A stretch of 64,000 nucleotides of DNA from Capnocytophaga stomatis (GCF_002302635.1 NZ_CP022387.1:682001-746000), one strand, 5' to 3'; counted from the stretch's first letter, positions 35,815 to 48,132 are shown. Numbers and translations: made by a program. Notes: generated from the sequence alone by a model not told the origin.

Positions 35815-35847
35815 GACTGACTGATTTTTCAGCAGTCTCTTTTTTTT
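35813..35847 (+). terminator. Terminator of the short unit
   Basis: GAGACTG (35813-35819) pairs with CAGTCTC (35833-35839); inside, CTGA pairs with TCAG around a TTTT loop. A run of eight T follows. The strand is plus, so it belongs to the small unit and not to either flanking gene. Confidence 0.85.
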
Positions 35848-35897
35848 GCTCTTCTTCAATCAGAATTAATTCCGCTTCATAAGAACAATAACAAAAA

Positions 35898-35931
35898 AAC
35901 AAGGTTCGAAAAGTACATTTCGAACCTTGTT
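35898..35931 (-). terminator. Terminator of the rpoC-DUF3467 transcript
   Basis: A perfect 14-bp stem (35898-35911 with 35918-35931), loop of 6, followed on the minus strand by seven T. It ends the long rpo operon. Confidence 0.85.
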
Positions 35932-35952
35932 ATATAATTCTATTTTAACTAA

Positions 35953-36261
35953 TTAGGCTTCTCCTTTTAATCCAAATAGAGGAATTGAGTGATGTGAATT
36001 CTCATCGATTATTCCGTTGGCTTTTTCAAATCGTTGTATGTTTTCGGACAACGCATTTAGCAAACGTTTTGCGTGTTGTGGCGTTAAAATAACCCGACTG
36101 CGTACTCTCGCCTTCGGAATTCCCGGCATAACACTCACAAAATCAACAACAAACTCACTCATTGAATGATTGATAATCGCCAAGTTTGAGTATATACCAT
36201 CAGCAACTTTTTCATCAAGTTCAATACTCAACTGTCCTTCATTTTCTTTCAAATCACTCAT
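35953..36261 (-). CDS. DUF3467 protein
   Basis: A 102-residue protein of the DUF3467 family: QLSIELDEKVADGIYSNLAIINHS, then EFVVDFVSVMPGIPKARVRSRVILTPQHAKRLLNAL. It follows rpoC by 3 bases, an arrangement widely conserved in Bacteroidota, which suggests a link with transcription. No function is established. Confidence 0.92.
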   Translation of the reverse strand: MSDLKENEGQLSIELDEKVADGIYSNLAIINHSMSEFVVDFVSVMPGIPKARVRSRVILTPQHAKRLLNALSENIQRFEKANGIIDENSHHSIPLFGLKGEA

Positions 36262-36264
36262 AAT

Positions 36265-39200
36265 CTATTTTGATTTTTTCTTTTCAGCAACTTCCATTTC
36301 TGCTTTTGAACCTACGAGGATTTTTTCGTAACGTTTCAAACCTGTTCCTGCAGGAATTCTATGTCCTACAACCACGTTTTCTTTCAATCCGTCGAGTGTA
36401 TCTACTTTTCCGCTTACGGCTGCTTCGTTCAACACTTTTGTAGTTTCTTGGAAAGATGCCGCTGAAATGAACGACTTGGTTTGCAACGATGCTCTTGTAA
36501 TACCCTGTAACACAGGCGTAGCCGTTGCAGGAATAATATCACGAGCAATTACTAAATTCTTATCAGCACGTTTAAGTAGTGAATTTTCGTCACGCAATTG
36601 GCGGAGAGAAACAATCTGACCTGCTTTTAAATTCTCCGAATCACCAACGTCTTCAACTATTTTTTTACCGAATAATTTATCGTTTTCTTCGATAAAATCA
36701 TCTTTATGAACAAGCTGACCTTCAAGGAACAAGGTATCTCCCGGGTCTTGAATTTCAACTTTACGCATCATCTGACGAACGATTACCTCAAAGTGCTTAT
36801 CGTTAATTTTCACACCTTGCAAACGATATACCTCTTGTACCTCGTTTACCAAATATTGCTGAACCGCCGAAGGTCCTTTGATTTTCAAAATGTCATCCGG
36901 AGTTACAGAACCATCAGAAAGCGGTTTTCCGGCACGCACATAGTCGTTTTCCTGAACCAAGATTTGGCTTGACAATTTCACCAAATATTTACGCTCTTCA
37001 CCCAAACGAGATGTAACAATAACCTCTTTATTTCCACGTTTGATTTTTCCGAACGAAACTACCCCGTCAATTTCAGAAACGATTGCAGGATTTGAAGGAT
37101 TTCGTGCTTCGAAAAGCTCCGTAACTCGAGGTAAACCTCCTGTGATATCCCCTGATTTTGCAGAGTTACGCGGAATTTTTACCAATACTTTTCCTTCTTC
37201 AACTTTACTTGCGTTCTCAACCATAATGTGAGCACCAACCGGTAAAGTGTACGAACGTAACACCTCATCGTTTTTATCCAAAATCAATAACGTTGGTACC
37301 AATTTTTTATTACGTGATTCTACAATCACTTTTTCTTGGAAACCTGTTTGTTCGTCAATTTCAATTTGATAAGTTACCCCTTGCTCAATACCTTCGTAAG
37401 CAATTTTTCCTGAAAACTCAGAAATGATAACCGCATTATACGGATCCCATTGGAAAAGCAAAGTTCCTTTAGTAACCTCTTGCTTATCTTTTACAAAGAT
37501 GCTCGCACCATACGGAATATCGTGCGTTTGCAATACCATTCCGGTAGTTGGGTCAACTACTTTCAATTCAGAAGAGCGAACCACTACGCTAATCGGATTT
37601 CCTTCGTTATCTTTACCTTTTACTGCACGTAAATCTTCAATTTCAAGGATACCGTTAAAGCGAGCTTCTGCCTTATTCTCTTCGGAAACGTTACCTGCAA
37701 CCCCTCCGGCGTGGAACGTACGAAGCGTAAGCTGCGTACCCGGCTCACCGATAGACTGTGCAGCCACAACTCCCACAGCTTCACCTGTTTGAACCATTTT
37801 TCCTGTAGAAAGGTTTCTTCCGTAACATTTAGCACAAATTCCGTGTTTAGCCTCACAAGTAAGTGCAGAGCGTACTTCCACCATTTCAATAGGAGCTTCA
37901 TTGATTTTAGCCACTACTTTTTCAGTGATTTCTTCTCCTGACCTAACAAGTAATTCTTCCGTAAGAGGATTATAAACATCGTGAAGTGAAACACGTCCTA
38001 AGATGCGTTCTCCCAGAGTTTCAACCACTTCTTCGTTTTTCTTCAATGCACGAACCTCCACACCACGTAGCGTTCCACAATCTTCCGTGTTAATAATAAC
38101 ATCTTGTGAAACGTCCACCAAACGACGTGTTAAGTACCCCGCATCGGCAGTTTTCAAAGCGGTATCGGCAAGACCTTTACGAGCACCGTGCGTTGAAATG
38201 AAGTACTCCAAGATTGACAAACCTTCTTTAAAGTTCGACAAGATTGGGTTTTCGATAATCTCGCCCCCTCCTACTGTCGATTTTTTCGGTTTTGCCATCA
38301 AACCACGCATACCCGTAAGCTGGCGAATCTGCTCTTTTGAACCCCTCGCACCAGAATCCAACATCATATATACAGAGTTAAATCCTTGTTGGTCGTTGCT
38401 AATTCGCTTCATAGCCAACTCAGTAAGCTGAGCATTAGTTGATGTCCAAACGTCAATTACCTGATTATAACGCTCGTTGTTGGTAATAAGACCCATATTA
38501 TAGTTCATCATAATTCCGTCAACCAAACCGTTTGCCTCAGCAATCATATCGGCTTTTTCTTGCGGAATAATGATATCTCCCAAACTAAACGACAATCCTC
38601 CTTGGAAAGCGAATTTGTATCCCATATTCTTAATCTTATCCAAGAAATCTGCCGTAGTAGGAATACTTGTGGATTTCAAAATATGACCGATAATATCACG
38701 CAATGACTTTTTAGTCAATACCTCATTGATATATCCAGCTTCTGCAGGAACCACTTCGTTGAAAAGAACTCTACCTGTTGTGGTTTCCAACACTTTATAT
38801 ACTTTATTTCCTTCCTCGTCCAAATCCCTTACTCGAACTTTGATAAAGGCATTCAAACTAAGTTTTTTCTCGTTGTAAGCAATATTTACTTCCTCCGCAG
38901 AATAGAAAGTCATTCCTTCTCCCTTAATTGGATACTCAGGTGTTGAGCGTCTGCCTTTGGTCATATAGTAAAGCCCCAAAACCATATCCTGTGAAGGTAC
39001 GGTAATCGGCGAACCGTTGGCAGGATTCAAGATGTTATGCGATGCCAACATCAAAAGTTGAGCTTCCAAAATAGCTTCCGGACCTAATGGTAAGTGTACC
39101 GCCATCTGGTCACCGTCAAAGTCCGCGTTAAACGCCGTACACACTAGTGGGTGCAACTGAATTGCTTTACCTTCAATTAGTTTAGGCTGGAAGGCTTGGA

Positions 39201-40548
39201 TTCCCAAACGGTGCAACGTGGGGGCACGGTTCAGAAGCACCGGATGCCCTTTAATCACATTTTCCAAGATATCCCAAACTACAGGTTCTTTTTTGTCAAT
39301 AATTTTCTTAGCAGACTTAACCGTTTTTACGATTCCTCTTTCAATTAACTTACGGATAACGAAAGGCTTATAAAGCTCTGCTGCCATATTTTTAGGAAGA
39401 CCACACTCATACAATTTGAGTTCAGGACCTACAACGATTACCGAACGAGCCGAGTAATCCACACGTTTTCCAAGTAAGTTTTGACGGAAACGTCCTTGTT
39501 TTCCTTTCAATGAATCAGAAAGTGATTTAAGCGGACGGTTTGATTCTGTTTTAACCGCTGATGACTTACGTGTATTGTCGAACAATGAATCTACCGATTC
39601 TTGCAACATACGCTTCTCGTTACGCAAAATCACCTCAGGAGCCTTAATCTCCATCAAACGTTTCAAACGATTGTTACGGATAATTACCCTACGATATAAA
39701 TCGTTCAAATCGGAAGTTGCGAAACGCCCACCATCTAACGGAACTAACGGACGTAATTCAGGTGGAATCACAGGAATTACCTTCATTATCATCCATTCTG
39801 GTTTGTTTTCACGATTGTTTTTCGCTTCACGGAAAGCTTCAACCACCTGCAAGCGTTTTAAAGCTTCTGTTTTACGTTGTTTAGAACTTTCGTTATTTGC
39901 CTTGTGACGCAAATCGTAAGAAAGTTCATCCAAATCCAATCGTTGGAGCAAATCTAACAAACATTCTGCTCCCATTTTTGCCACAAACTTGTTAGGGTCA
40001 GTATCTTCTAAATACTGATTCTCAACAGGAAGTGACTCCATTATGTTAAGATACTCTTCTTCTGTAAGAAAATCTAATGGTTGGATATCTTCTCCGTCAG
40101 GTCCTTTTGCTATACCCGGCTGGATAACTACATAACGCTCGTAGTAAATAATCATATCCAACTTTTTAGATGGCAAGCCCAACAAATATCCAATTTTGTT
40201 AGGCAACGAGCGGAAATACCAAATATGAGCAATTGGCACTACCAAATTGATATGTCCTACCCTATCACGACGCACTTTTTTCTCTGTTACTTCAACACCA
40301 CATCTATCACAAACAATCCCCTTGTAACGGATACGCTTGTATTTTCCGCAAGCACACTCGTAATCCTTTACAGGACCAAAAATACGCTCACAAAACAAAC
40401 CATCTCGCTCAGGTTTGTGTGTACGATAATTGATGGTTTCGGGTTTGATAACCTCCCCACGAGAAGCCGCTAAAATTGACTCTGGCGAAGCCAATCCGAT
40501 AGAAATTTTATCGAATTTTGAAACAGTTGTATTTTTATCTCTTGCCAT
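36265..40548 (-). CDS. rpoC: RNA polymerase beta' subunit
   Basis: A complete 1427-residue beta' subunit. The N-terminal zinc site is [20 protein letters not shown] (near 66-85). The catalytic magnesium motif NADFDGDQM is near 470. The second zinc site uses CGTLRG (near 823) and [11 protein letters not shown] (near 898-908). Trigger-loop sequence [18 protein letters not shown] follows. The subunit forms the active centre with beta. It is separated from rpoB by a YjbR-like gene, which is unusual; rpoB and rpoC are normally adjacent. It runs into DUF3467. Confidence 0.99.
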   Translation of the reverse strand: MARDKNTTVSKFDKISIGLASPESILAASRGEVIKPETINYRTHKPERDGLFCERIFGPVKDYECACGKYKRIRYKGIVCDRCGVEVTEKKVRRDRVGHINLVVPIAHIWYFRSLPNKIGYLLGLPSKKLDMIIYYERYVVIQPGIAKGPDGEDIQPLDFLTEEEYLNIMESLPVENQYLEDTDPNKFVAKMGAECLLDLLQRLDLDELSYDLRHKANNESSKQRKTEALKRLQVVEAFREAKNNRENKPEWMIMKVIPVIPPELRPLVPLDGGRFATSDLNDLYRRVIIRNNRLKRLMEIKAPEVILRNEKRMLQESVDSLFDNTRKSSAVKTESNRPLKSLSDSLKGKQGRFRQNLLGKRVDYSARSVIVVGPELKLYECGLPKNMAAELYKPFVIRKLIERGIVKTVKSAKKIIDKKEPVVWDILENVIKGHPVLLNRAPTLHRLGIQAFQPKLIEGKAIQLHPLVCTAFNADFDGDQMAVHLPLGPEAILEAQLLMLASHNILNPANGSPITVPSQDMVLGLYYMTKGRRSTPEYPIKGEGMTFYSAEEVNIAYNEKKLSLNAFIKVRVRDLDEEGNKVYKVLETTTGRVLFNEVVPAEAGYINEVLTKKSLRDIIGHILKSTSIPTTADFLDKIKNMGYKFAFQGGLSFSLGDIIIPQEKADMIAEANGLVDGIMMNYNMGLITNNERYNQVIDVWTSTNAQLTELAMKRISNDQQGFNSVYMMLDSGARGSKEQIRQLTGMRGLMAKPKKSTVGGGEIIENPILSNFKEGLSILEYFISTHGARKGLADTALKTADAGYLTRRLVDVSQDVIINTEDCGTLRGVEVRALKKNEEVVETLGERILGRVSLHDVYNPLTEELLVRSGEEITEKVVAKINEAPIEMVEVRSALTCEAKHGICAKCYGRNLSTGKMVQTGEAVGVVAAQSIGEPGTQLTLRTFHAGGVAGNVSEENKAEARFNGILEIEDLRAVKGKDNEGNPISVVVRSSELKVVDPTTGMVLQTHDIPYGASIFVKDKQEVTKGTLLFQWDPYNAVIISEFSGKIAYEGIEQGVTYQIEIDEQTGFQEKVIVESRNKKLVPTLLILDKNDEVLRSYTLPVGAHIMVENASKVEEGKVLVKIPRNSAKSGDITGGLPRVTELFEARNPSNPAIVSEIDGVVSFGKIKRGNKEVIVTSRLGEERKYLVKLSSQILVQENDYVRAGKPLSDGSVTPDDILKIKGPSAVQQYLVNEVQEVYRLQGVKINDKHFEVIVRQMMRKVEIQDPGDTLFLEGQLVHKDDFIEENDKLFGKKIVEDVGDSENLKAGQIVSLRQLRDENSLLKRADKNLVIARDIIPATATPVLQGITRASLQTKSFISAASFQETTKVLNEAAVSGKVDTLDGLKENVVVGHRIPAGTGLKRYEKILVGSKAEMEVAEKKKSK

Positions 40549-40644
40549 ACTATATGGTTGTAAAAATTTTTATTTTATTGTAAAACCTTCAAAGGTTCTT
40601 AAAACATTTTATTTTAGAGGATTTATTGAAAGAATTTTAGATTT

Positions 40645-40992
40645 TTAAAATAATTCTTCTTGAACTTTCTTTGGCAACCCTTTTACCACAAGTTTATATG
40701 AATTCAAAATCCATTTTTTAAGTAAATTATCGGAAATTTTCCCGTTAATTTGAACTCTATTCCAATGTTTTTTATTCATATGCCAACCTGCAGTAACTTC
40801 GGCATATTGTTCACGAAGCTCAACGGCTTCCTCAGGGTCACACTTGAGATTTATAAACTCATATTTTGTAATGTTTACCAAGCAAAACATTTTTCCTTTG
40901 ACTGAAAAAACTAAAACTTCATCATCAAACGGAAAACTTTCTTCTGAAGCTTTAAGTGACAGGCAGAATTCACGCAATTCTTCAATATTCAT
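40645..40992 (-). CDS. MmcQ/YjbR family protein between rpoB and rpoC
   Basis: A 115-residue YjbR-like protein (double-wing DNA-binding fold): MNIEELREFCLSLKASEESFPF, KMFCLVNI, and YAEVTAGWHMNKKHWNRVQINGKISDNLLKKWI. The ATG at 40992 is used; the frame's first codon is a GTG one position before. The gene lies on the same strand as rpoB and rpoC, with gaps of about 75 and 96 bases and a hairpin on the rpoB side. The family has no settled function; its position may be chance insertion into the operon. Confidence 0.85.
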   Translation of the reverse strand: MNIEELREFCLSLKASEESFPFDDEVLVFSVKGKMFCLVNITKYEFINLKCDPEEAVELREQYAEVTAGWHMNKKHWNRVQINGKISDNLLKKWILNSYKLVVKGLPKKVQEELF

Positions 40993-41013
40993 CACAAATT
41001 GAGATTATTTATA

Positions 41014-41059
41014 AATTCAACTTTGCCAAAGCTAAAAACTTCGGCAAAGTTTCTGAATT
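41014..41059 (-). terminator. Hairpin between rpoB and the YjbR gene
   Basis: AACTTTGCC-type arms (41019-41031 and 41039-41051) form a 13-bp stem in minus-strand RNA with one G-U pair, extended by AATTC/GAATT outside a small bulge. No long U tract follows, so partial termination or RNA processing is likely. Confidence 0.5.
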
Positions 41060-41067
41060 TGAATCCT

Positions 41068-44000
41068 TTATTCTTCCAAACGAATATCTAATCCGAGACC
41101 TTTCAGCTCGTGCATCAATACATTGAACGACTCTGGCAATCCTGGTTCAGGCATCGCCTCACCTTTCACGATAGCTTCGTAAGTTTTTGCTCTTCCGATA
41201 ACGTCATCTGACTTAACTGTCAAGATTTCACGAAGCGTGCTTGAAGCTCCATAAGCCTCCAAAGCCCAAACCTCCATCTCTCCGAAACGCTGACCTCCAA
41301 ACTGAGCCTTACCTCCAAGTGGTTGTTGCGTAATAAGTGAGTAAGGTCCGATAGAACGTGCGTGCATTTTGTCGTCAATCATATGTCCGAGTTTAATCAT
41401 ATAAATGACTCCAACAGTTGCTGGTTGGTCAAAACGCTCCCCTGTTCCTCCGTCATATAAATACGTATGACCAAAACGCGGAATGCCTGCTTTATCAGTA
41501 AGTTCGTTAATTTGGTCTAATGAAGCTCCGTCAAAAATTGGAGTAGCGTACTTCTGACCTAATTTCTGACCTGCCCAACCTAACACAGTTTCGTAAATCT
41601 GACCAATGTTCATACGCGAAGGTACCCCAAGAGGGTTCAACACGATATCCACTGGTGTTCCGTCTTCCAAGAAAGGCATATCCTCATCACGAACAATTCG
41701 GGCTACGATACCTTTATTTCCGTGACGACCCGCCATTTTATCTCCTACCTTCAACTTACGTTTTTTAGCTATGTAAACTTTAGCAAGTTTCAAAATCCCT
41801 GCAGGAAGTTCATCACCCACTGAAATAGTAAATTTCTCACGGCGTAACGCTCCTTGCAAGTCATTCAACTTGATTTTATAATTGTGTAATAAATCATCAA
41901 TCAAAGCGTTAGTTTCCTTCTCGTCTGTCCATCCGCCTGACACTAAGTGAGCGTAATCCTCAATTGAATCAAGCATTTTAATAGTGAATTTTCTTCCTTT
42001 TGCGATGATTTCCTCACCCAAGTCATTCAAAACTCCTTGTGAAGTTTTTCCATCAACCAAAGTGAATAATTTCTTAACCAATTTATCTTTAAGAGATTGG
42101 AAATTAGAATTAAAATTAGCTTCAACAACCGCTATGTCTTCTTTATCCTTACCTCTTTTTCTTTTATCTTTAACTACTCTTGAGAACAGTTTTTTATCAA
42201 CAACTACCCCGTAAAGCGAAGGAGAAGCCTTCAAAGAAGCATCTTTTACATCTCCAGCCTTATCTCCGAAAATCGCACGAAGTAATTTTTCTTCCGGTGT
42301 TGGGTCAGATTCCCCTTTCGGTGTGATTTTACCTATAAGAATATCCCCAGGGCGAATCTCCGCTCCGATCCGAATCATACCATTCTCATCCAAATCTTTA
42401 GTAGCCTCCTCAGAAACGTTCGGGATATCATTAGTAAGCTCTTCAGCTCCTAATTTAGTATCACGAACTTCCAAAGAATACTCATCAATATGGATAGACG
42501 TAAAAATATCCTCACGAACCACACGCTCCGAAATCACAATAGCATCCTCAAAGTTATACCCTTTCCAAGGCATAAATGCTACCTTCATATTGCGACCTAA
42601 AGCCAATTCTCCTTGTTCTGTCGCATACCCTTCACAAAGAACCTGCCCTTTGGTAACTCGGTCACCTTTACGTACAATCGGTTTCAGGTTGATACAAGTA
42701 CCTTGGTTAGTTTTTTGGAATTTAATCAGATTGTAAATCGTTTCATCTTCGTCAAAGCTTACTAATTTCTGATTTTCAGTACGGTCGTATGTAATTACAA
42801 TTTTCTCAGCATCAACATATTCTACTGTTCCATCACCTTCTGCATTCATCAAAACACGTGAATCGGAAGCCACTCTGCGTTCCAAACCTGTACCTACAAT
42901 CGGAGATTCAGGCTTCAACAAAGGTACTGCCTGACGCATCATATTCGAGCCCATCAAAGCACGGTTCGCGTCATCGTGTTCCAAGAAAGGAATCAACGAA
43001 GCTGAAATTGAGGCAATTTGGTTAGGAGCTACGTCAATAAACTCAACTTGATTTGGCTCAATTACAGGGAAATCTCCATCTTCTTTAACAACAACTCTCT
43101 CCTCTGTTATGTTTCCTTCTGCATCTAAACTGATATTTGCCATACCAATTTTCAAGCCTTCTTCCTCTTCGGCACTCAAATAGGTCATATCTTTCAAATC
43201 CACCTTACCATTAGTTACTTTGTGGTAAGGAGTTTCAATGAATCCCATTCCGTTTACTTTCGAGAACACTGCCAAAGATGAAATCAAACCGATGTTCGGA
43301 CCCTCTGGAGTTTCAATCGGACACAAACGACCATAGTGCGTATAGTGAACGTCTCGCACCTCAAAACCTGCACGCTCTCGGGAAAGACCTCCAGGTCCTA
43401 AAGCCGATAACCTTCGTTTGTGTGTAATCTCAGCAAGCGGATTGGTTTGATCCATAAACTGAGAAAGCTGGTTTGTTCCGAAAAATGAATTGATTACAGA
43501 AGAAAGCGTTTTTGCATTAATCAAATCGATTGGAGTAAACACCTCATTATCACGCACATTCATACGCTCACGAATCGTACGTGCCATACGAGAAAGTCCC
43601 ACTCCGAATTGTGCAGAAAGTTGCTCTCCTACCGTACGCACACGTCTGTTTGACAAGTGGTCAATATCATCAACTTCTGCTTTTGAATTGATAAGTTCAA
43701 TCAAGTATTTAACAATTGTAATGATATCTTCTTTTGTTAAAACTTGCTTATCTTCTGGAATGTCAATTCCTAATTTTTTATTGATTCTATAACGTCCTAC
43801 ATCTCCTAAATTGTAACGTTGATCAGAGAAGAATAATTTATCAATAATGCCACGAGCTGTTTCCTCATCGGGTGGTTCAGCATTACGTAACTGACGATAA
43901 ATGTGTTCCACTGCTTCTTTTTCAGAGTTCGTAGGATCTTTTTGTAGAGTGTTATGAATGATTGTATAATCCGTTGCTTGGCTATCCTCTTTATGCAAAA

Positions 44001-44877
44001 GAATAGTTTTCACATCAGCTTCTAAAATTTCTTCAATATTGTCTTTATCAAGAACCGTGTCCCTATCAAGAATAATTTCGTTACGCTCGATAGATACCAC
44101 TTCTCCCGTATCTTCATCAACGAAGTCCTCGTGCCAAGTATTTAACACACGAGCAGCTAAGCGACGACCAATATATTTTTTCAAACCTGTTTTAGAAACT
44201 TTGATTTCTTCTGCCAAATCAAATATTTCCAAAATATCCTTATCACGCTCAAAACCGATTGCACGGAAAAGTGTAGTTACAGGTAATTTTTTCTTTCTGT
44301 CAATGTACGCATACATCACATTATTGATGTCTGTAGCGAACTCAATCCACGAACCCTTAAAAGGAATAATTCTTGCGGAATACAATTTTGTTCCGTTTGC
44401 GTGAAACGATTGCCCAAAGAATACCCCTGGAGAGCGGTGTAATTGTGATACGATTACACGTTCAGCACCATTGATAACAAAAGTACCACTAGCTGTCATA
44501 TAAGGCATTGTCCCTAAATATACATCTTGCACAATGGTTTCAAAATCTTCGTGTTCAGGGTCAGTGCAGTATAACTTCAATCTTGCTTTCAAGGGAACGC
44601 TATACGTAAGCCCTCTTTCAATACATTCTTGAATGGTGTAACGTGGCGGATCAATGAAATAGTCCAAAAATTCAAGCACGAACTGATTACGTGTATCCGT
44701 TATAGGGAAGTTTTCCTTGAATGTGTTGTATAAACCTTCATTGCCTCTTTCTTCTGATTTCGTTTCCAACTGGAAAAAATCTTGAAACGATTTAATCTGA
44801 ATATCCAAAAAATCAGGATAATCTGGCGTGTGTTTTACCGAAGCAAAATTGATTCTTGCAGTTTGATTTGTTGACAT
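41068..44877 (-). CDS. rpoB: RNA polymerase beta subunit
   Basis: A complete 1269-residue beta subunit. [33 protein letters not shown] (rifampicin-pocket region, about 460-495), SPGVFFGQ, and [12 protein letters not shown] (near 1050) mark the family. The rifampicin-pocket residues look like the normal sensitive form ([21 protein letters not shown]). It begins about 480 bases downstream of rplL and carries no gene in that gap. Confidence 0.99.
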   Translation of the reverse strand: MSTNQTARINFASVKHTPDYPDFLDIQIKSFQDFFQLETKSEERGNEGLYNTFKENFPITDTRNQFVLEFLDYFIDPPRYTIQECIERGLTYSVPLKARLKLYCTDPEHEDFETIVQDVYLGTMPYMTASGTFVINGAERVIVSQLHRSPGVFFGQSFHANGTKLYSARIIPFKGSWIEFATDINNVMYAYIDRKKKLPVTTLFRAIGFERDKDILEIFDLAEEIKVSKTGLKKYIGRRLAARVLNTWHEDFVDEDTGEVVSIERNEIILDRDTVLDKDNIEEILEADVKTILLHKEDSQATDYTIIHNTLQKDPTNSEKEAVEHIYRQLRNAEPPDEETARGIIDKLFFSDQRYNLGDVGRYRINKKLGIDIPEDKQVLTKEDIITIVKYLIELINSKAEVDDIDHLSNRRVRTVGEQLSAQFGVGLSRMARTIRERMNVRDNEVFTPIDLINAKTLSSVINSFFGTNQLSQFMDQTNPLAEITHKRRLSALGPGGLSRERAGFEVRDVHYTHYGRLCPIETPEGPNIGLISSLAVFSKVNGMGFIETPYHKVTNGKVDLKDMTYLSAEEEEGLKIGMANISLDAEGNITEERVVVKEDGDFPVIEPNQVEFIDVAPNQIASISASLIPFLEHDDANRALMGSNMMRQAVPLLKPESPIVGTGLERRVASDSRVLMNAEGDGTVEYVDAEKIVITYDRTENQKLVSFDEDETIYNLIKFQKTNQGTCINLKPIVRKGDRVTKGQVLCEGYATEQGELALGRNMKVAFMPWKGYNFEDAIVISERVVREDIFTSIHIDEYSLEVRDTKLGAEELTNDIPNVSEEATKDLDENGMIRIGAEIRPGDILIGKITPKGESDPTPEEKLLRAIFGDKAGDVKDASLKASPSLYGVVVDKKLFSRVVKDKRKRGKDKEDIAVVEANFNSNFQSLKDKLVKKLFTLVDGKTSQGVLNDLGEEIIAKGRKFTIKMLDSIEDYAHLVSGGWTDEKETNALIDDLLHNYKIKLNDLQGALRREKFTISVGDELPAGILKLAKVYIAKKRKLKVGDKMAGRHGNKGIVARIVRDEDMPFLEDGTPVDIVLNPLGVPSRMNIGQIYETVLGWAGQKLGQKYATPIFDGASLDQINELTDKAGIPRFGHTYLYDGGTGERFDQPATVGVIYMIKLGHMIDDKMHARSIGPYSLITQQPLGGKAQFGGQRFGEMEVWALEAYGASSTLREILTVKSDDVIGRAKTYEAIVKGEAMPEPGLPESFNVLMHELKGLGLDIRLEE

Positions 44878-45361
44878 TTACTTCTGTTTTTAAATTTTAA
44901 ATCATTCCCTAAAGAATGTATTTTATGCTTTATTCTTTTAAAACGCAAAGCACTTGCAAAATGTGTTACGTTTTTACTTAACAATGTACATTTTAGAAAG
45001 ACTACTGCAAAAAACCTGACAGTGTTTACCATACATAAGTTTTTCTAAAAATGTCACCGAATATCTTGAATTTTCAACAAAAACTCGTAAGCTACGTTGT
45101 ACATAAACAACAAACGATATTCTATTTTTGTCTAAAACGATAGATTAATCTACCGTGTATTTTTTCTCAACCTTCAAAAGTATTAGAGTGATACACTTTT
45201 ATTAAATCACGGATACAAAGTCCTAAAATTCAAAAAGATAAGAACAAACTAACACTTAATAAGCATCTGAACAATAAGTTTTTAGATATAATACGCAAAA
45301 TGGTTTAGGCCTATTCCTGCATAAGAAAAGACCTAAACCTTATATGTTAAGCAATGTAAAA
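44878..45361. other. Long gap between rplL and rpoB
   Basis: This 484-base gap contains one hairpin near its rplL end (45302-45339) and otherwise A/T-rich sequence. I found no ORF with a family, no RNA gene and no full consensus promoter on the minus strand, so how rpoB is expressed here is open. Transcript read-through past the hairpin is the simplest idea. Confidence 0.5.
45302..45339 (-). terminator. Hairpin downstream of rplL
   Basis: GGTTTAGG (45302-45309) pairs with CCTAAACC (45332-45339). The minus-strand U tract is short (CCATTTTG), suggesting an attenuator that lowers rpoB relative to the ribosomal proteins, as known at this site in other bacteria. Confidence 0.5.
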
Positions 45362-45736
45362 TTATTTCAATTCTACTTCAGCTCCAGCTTCTTCTAAAGA
45401 TTTTTTAAGACCTTCAGCCTCATCTTTAGATACTGCTTCTTTGATTTTTGAAGGAGCTCCGTCAACTACTTCTTTCGCTTCTTTAAGTCCAAGACCAGTT
45501 AACTCTTTTACCAATTTAACTACAGCCAATTTGTTAGCTCCTGCTGATTTCAAGAATACGTCAAATTCTGTTTTCTCAGCTGCTGCCTCTCCTCCTGCTG
45601 CAGGACCTGCTGCTACTGCTACTGCTGCTGCAGCTGGCTCAATTCCGTACTCGTCTTTCAAAATTTGAGCAAGCTCGTTTACTTCTTTAACTGTTAAATT
45701 TACTAATTGTTCTGCGAAATTTTTTAAATCTGCCAT
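45362..45736 (-). CDS. rplL: Ribosomal protein bL12 (L7/L12)
   Basis: A 124-residue stalk protein: N-terminal dimerisation helices ([21 protein letters not shown]), the Ala/Gly-rich hinge ([20 protein letters not shown]) and the C-terminal factor-binding domain ([33 protein letters not shown]). Multiple copies on the ribosome recruit translation factors. It follows rplJ by 53 bases. Confidence 0.98.
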   Translation of the reverse strand: MADLKNFAEQLVNLTVKEVNELAQILKDEYGIEPAAAAVAVAAGPAAGGEAAAEKTEFDVFLKSAGANKLAVVKLVKELTGLGLKEAKEVVDGAPSKIKEAVSKDEAEGLKKSLEEAGAEVELK

Positions 45737-45789
45737 TTTTCTATCGTTTTTTTAAATTTGTTATAATTATAATTTGTGCGTTTTTTGTT

Positions 45790-46305
45790 TTATTTTTCTG
45801 ATAAGGTTTTGATGATTCCTGCCAATTTTCCTCCTCCTGATTTAAGAGCAGAAATAACGTTTTTAGCAGGCGATTGCAATAATCCGATGATATCTCCAAT
45901 AACCTCTTCTTTTGATTTTATAGAAGATAATGCTTCCAATTGATTTGCTCCAATAAAAATAGCCTCCTCAATAAAAGCTCCTTTTAAAACCAATTTATCT
46001 GATTTTTTTCTGAACTCTTTAATCAATTTTGCAGGAGCATTTCCTACCTCTGAAAACATCAAAGTGCTATTGCCTTTAAGAACTGATGGTAATTCACCAA
46101 ACTCTTTATCAGAAGCCTCCATTGCTTTAGCCAGCAATGAATTTTTTACAACTGCTAATTTGATATTAGCCTTAAAACAAGCTCTACGCAAGTTTGTTGT
46201 TTCTTCTGCATTTAACCCTGTTAGGTCAGTTACATAAATAATATTATTTTCAGTTAACTGTGCAGTCAAATTTTCTATTACTAATGATTTTTCTTCTCTT
46301 GTCAT
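45790..46305 (-). CDS. rplJ: Ribosomal protein uL10
   Basis: A 171-residue stalk base protein: REEKSLVIENLTAQLTENN, YVTDLTGLNAEETTNLRRACFK and VVKNSLLAKAMEAS are typical, and the C-terminal helix that holds bL12 dimers is present. It follows rplA by 22 bases, too short for the structured autoregulatory leader seen before rplJ in E. coli. Confidence 0.97.
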   Translation of the reverse strand: MTREEKSLVIENLTAQLTENNIIYVTDLTGLNAEETTNLRRACFKANIKLAVVKNSLLAKAMEASDKEFGELPSVLKGNSTLMFSEVGNAPAKLIKEFRKKSDKLVLKGAFIEEAIFIGANQLEALSSIKSKEEVIGDIIGLLQSPAKNVISALKSGGGKLAGIIKTLSEK

Positions 46306-46327
46306 AATTTTCTTTTTTAACTACAAA

Positions 46328-47017
46328 TTAAACTGACTTAGTATCAACAGGCACACTAGGACTCATTGTCGTTGAAATATAGATAGATTTCACATAAGTT
46401 CCTTTAGCAGCTGTAGGTTTCAATTTTATCAACGTTTGAATTAATTCACTTGCGTTTTCAACAATTTTATCTGCTGTGAATGAAATCTTTCCTATTGCAG
46501 CGTGAACAATTCCTGTCTTGTCAACACGGAAATCAATTTTACCTGATTTTACCTCTTGAACAGCTTTACCTATCTCCATTGTTACAGTACCTGTTTTAGG
46601 GTTAGGCATCAAACCACGCGGACCTAAAACACGTCCTAATGGTCCCAATTTACCCATAACACTTGGCATTGTAACGATAACATCTACATCTGTCCAACCA
46701 TCCTTAATTTTTTGTAGATATTCATCTAATCCCACATAGTCTGCACCTGCAGCCTTTGCCTCAGCTTCTTTATCAGGAGTAACCAAAGCAAGAACCTTAA
46801 CATCTTTTCCTGTTCCGTGAGGAAGCGTTACAACCCCTCTTACCATTTGATTGGCTTTACGAGGATCAACTCCCAAACGTACTGCGATATCTACAGAGGC
46901 GTCAAACTTTGTGTAAGTGATTTCTTTCAATAATGTAGAAGCCTCAGTCAATGAGTACAATTTATTGTAGTCAACCTTAGATAAAGCCTCTTTGTGTTTC
47001 TTTGTCAATTTTGCCAT
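46328..47017 (-). CDS. rplA: Ribosomal protein uL1
   Basis: A 229-residue L1-stalk protein with [48 protein letters not shown] and a C-terminal [12 protein letters not shown]. Ordinary length. It follows rplK by 11 bases; in many bacteria L1 represses this pair, but no leader site was identified. Confidence 0.97.
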   Translation of the reverse strand: MAKLTKKHKEALSKVDYNKLYSLTEASTLLKEITYTKFDASVDIAVRLGVDPRKANQMVRGVVTLPHGTGKDVKVLALVTPDKEAEAKAAGADYVGLDEYLQKIKDGWTDVDVIVTMPSVMGKLGPLGRVLGPRGLMPNPKTGTVTMEIGKAVQEVKSGKIDFRVDKTGIVHAAIGKISFTADKIVENASELIQTLIKLKPTAAKGTYVKSIYISTTMSPSVPVDTKSV

Positions 47018-47028
47018 AATTTCTCAGA

Positions 47029-47466
47029 TTAAAAAGGTTTATCTCCAGTTACTGTTATTCCCATTGAACGTGCTGTACCAGCAACCATACTCATCGCAGA
47101 CTCAATTGTAAATGCATTCAAATCAGGCATTTTATCTTCTGCAATCGCTTTCACTTGATCCCAAGTGACGCTTGCTACCTTTTTACGGTTAGGCTGACCA
47201 GATCCACCTTTAGCCTTAGCGGCTTCCAATAGCTGAACTGCAGTAGGTGCGGTTTTAACTACAAAATCAAATGATTTGTCTTTATAAACTGTGATAACAA
47301 CAGGAACAACTTTCCCTTGCTTGTCCTGTGTACGAGCATTAAACTGCTTACAGAACTCCATAATGTTAACACCGGCAGCACCTAAAGCGGGTCCAATTGG
47401 TGGCGACGGATTCGCTTGACCTCCCCGAGCTTGTAGCTTAACTACTTTACTAATTTCTTTTGCCAT
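47029..47466 (-). CDS. rplK: Ribosomal protein uL11
   Basis: A 145-residue protein with [33 protein letters not shown], then the RNA-binding C-terminal domain with [26 protein letters not shown]. It is part of the GTPase-associated centre and is needed for RelA activation. It begins about 100 bases after nusG. Confidence 0.98.
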   Translation of the reverse strand: MAKEISKVVKLQARGGQANPSPPIGPALGAAGVNIMEFCKQFNARTQDKQGKVVPVVITVYKDKSFDFVVKTAPTAVQLLEAAKAKGGSGQPNRKKVASVTWDQVKAIAEDKMPDLNAFTIESAMSMVAGTARSMGITVTGDKPF

Positions 47467-47567
47467 TGTTTATTATTAATAATTAATTTATTCACTAAAA
47501 AAGGAAAGTCAAAAATCCCATTTTTTATATTCCTAAGGACTTCCGACTTTCAGTACCTTTAATATTT

Positions 47568-48119
47568 TTATACTTTCTCAACCTGCATATAGCTCAGTTC
47601 TAACGGTGTTTTTCTTCCAAAAATTTTAACCATCACTTCCAACTTACGCTTCTCTTCATTAACCTTCTCTACGGAACCATTAAATCCGTTAAAAGGACCA
47701 TCAACAACTCTTACCGTTTCTCCAACTACAAAAGGGATGGCCATTACTTCTACATTTTCAGAAAGTTCATCCACCTGCCCCAACATTCGGTTCACATCCG
47801 ACTTGCGTAACGGAAGAGGATCTCCACCTTTTGTTTCACTCAGAAAGCCAACAACCCCAGGTATTGATTTAATAATGTGTATAACCTCTCCTACAAGATT
47901 CGCTTTTACCATCACATAACCAGGCATATGCACTCTTTCCTTATTTATCTTCTTCCCATTACGAATTTGAACAACTTTTTCTGTAGGCACCAAAACTTCC
48001 TCCACATAGTCAGCATATCCCAGACGAGATGTCTCGCTTTCTATGTAGTTTTTAACTTTATTTTCTTGCCCTGTAACAGCCTTAACGACATACCATTTCT
48101 TTTCTAACACTACCGACAT
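47568..48119 (-). CDS. nusG: Transcription elongation/termination factor NusG
   Basis: A 183-residue protein: KKWYVVKAVTGQENKVKNYI (NGN domain), VPGVVGFLSETKGGDPLPLRKSD and a KOW domain with VVDGPFNGFNGSVEKVNEEKRKLEV. It couples RNA polymerase with Rho or ribosomes. It starts 13 bases after secE. Confidence 0.97.
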   Translation of the reverse strand: MSVVLEKKWYVVKAVTGQENKVKNYIESETSRLGYADYVEEVLVPTEKVVQIRNGKKINKERVHMPGYVMVKANLVGEVIHIIKSIPGVVGFLSETKGGDPLPLRKSDVNRMLGQVDELSENVEVMAIPFVVGETVRVVDGPFNGFNGSVEKVNEEKRKLEVMVKIFGRKTPLELSYMQVEKV

Positions 48120-48132
48120 CCTACCGTTACTT

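Noticed and set aside
37424-38431. Plus-strand open frames inside rpoC and rpoB
   Set aside because: They are antisense shadows of strongly conserved genes and resemble no protein.
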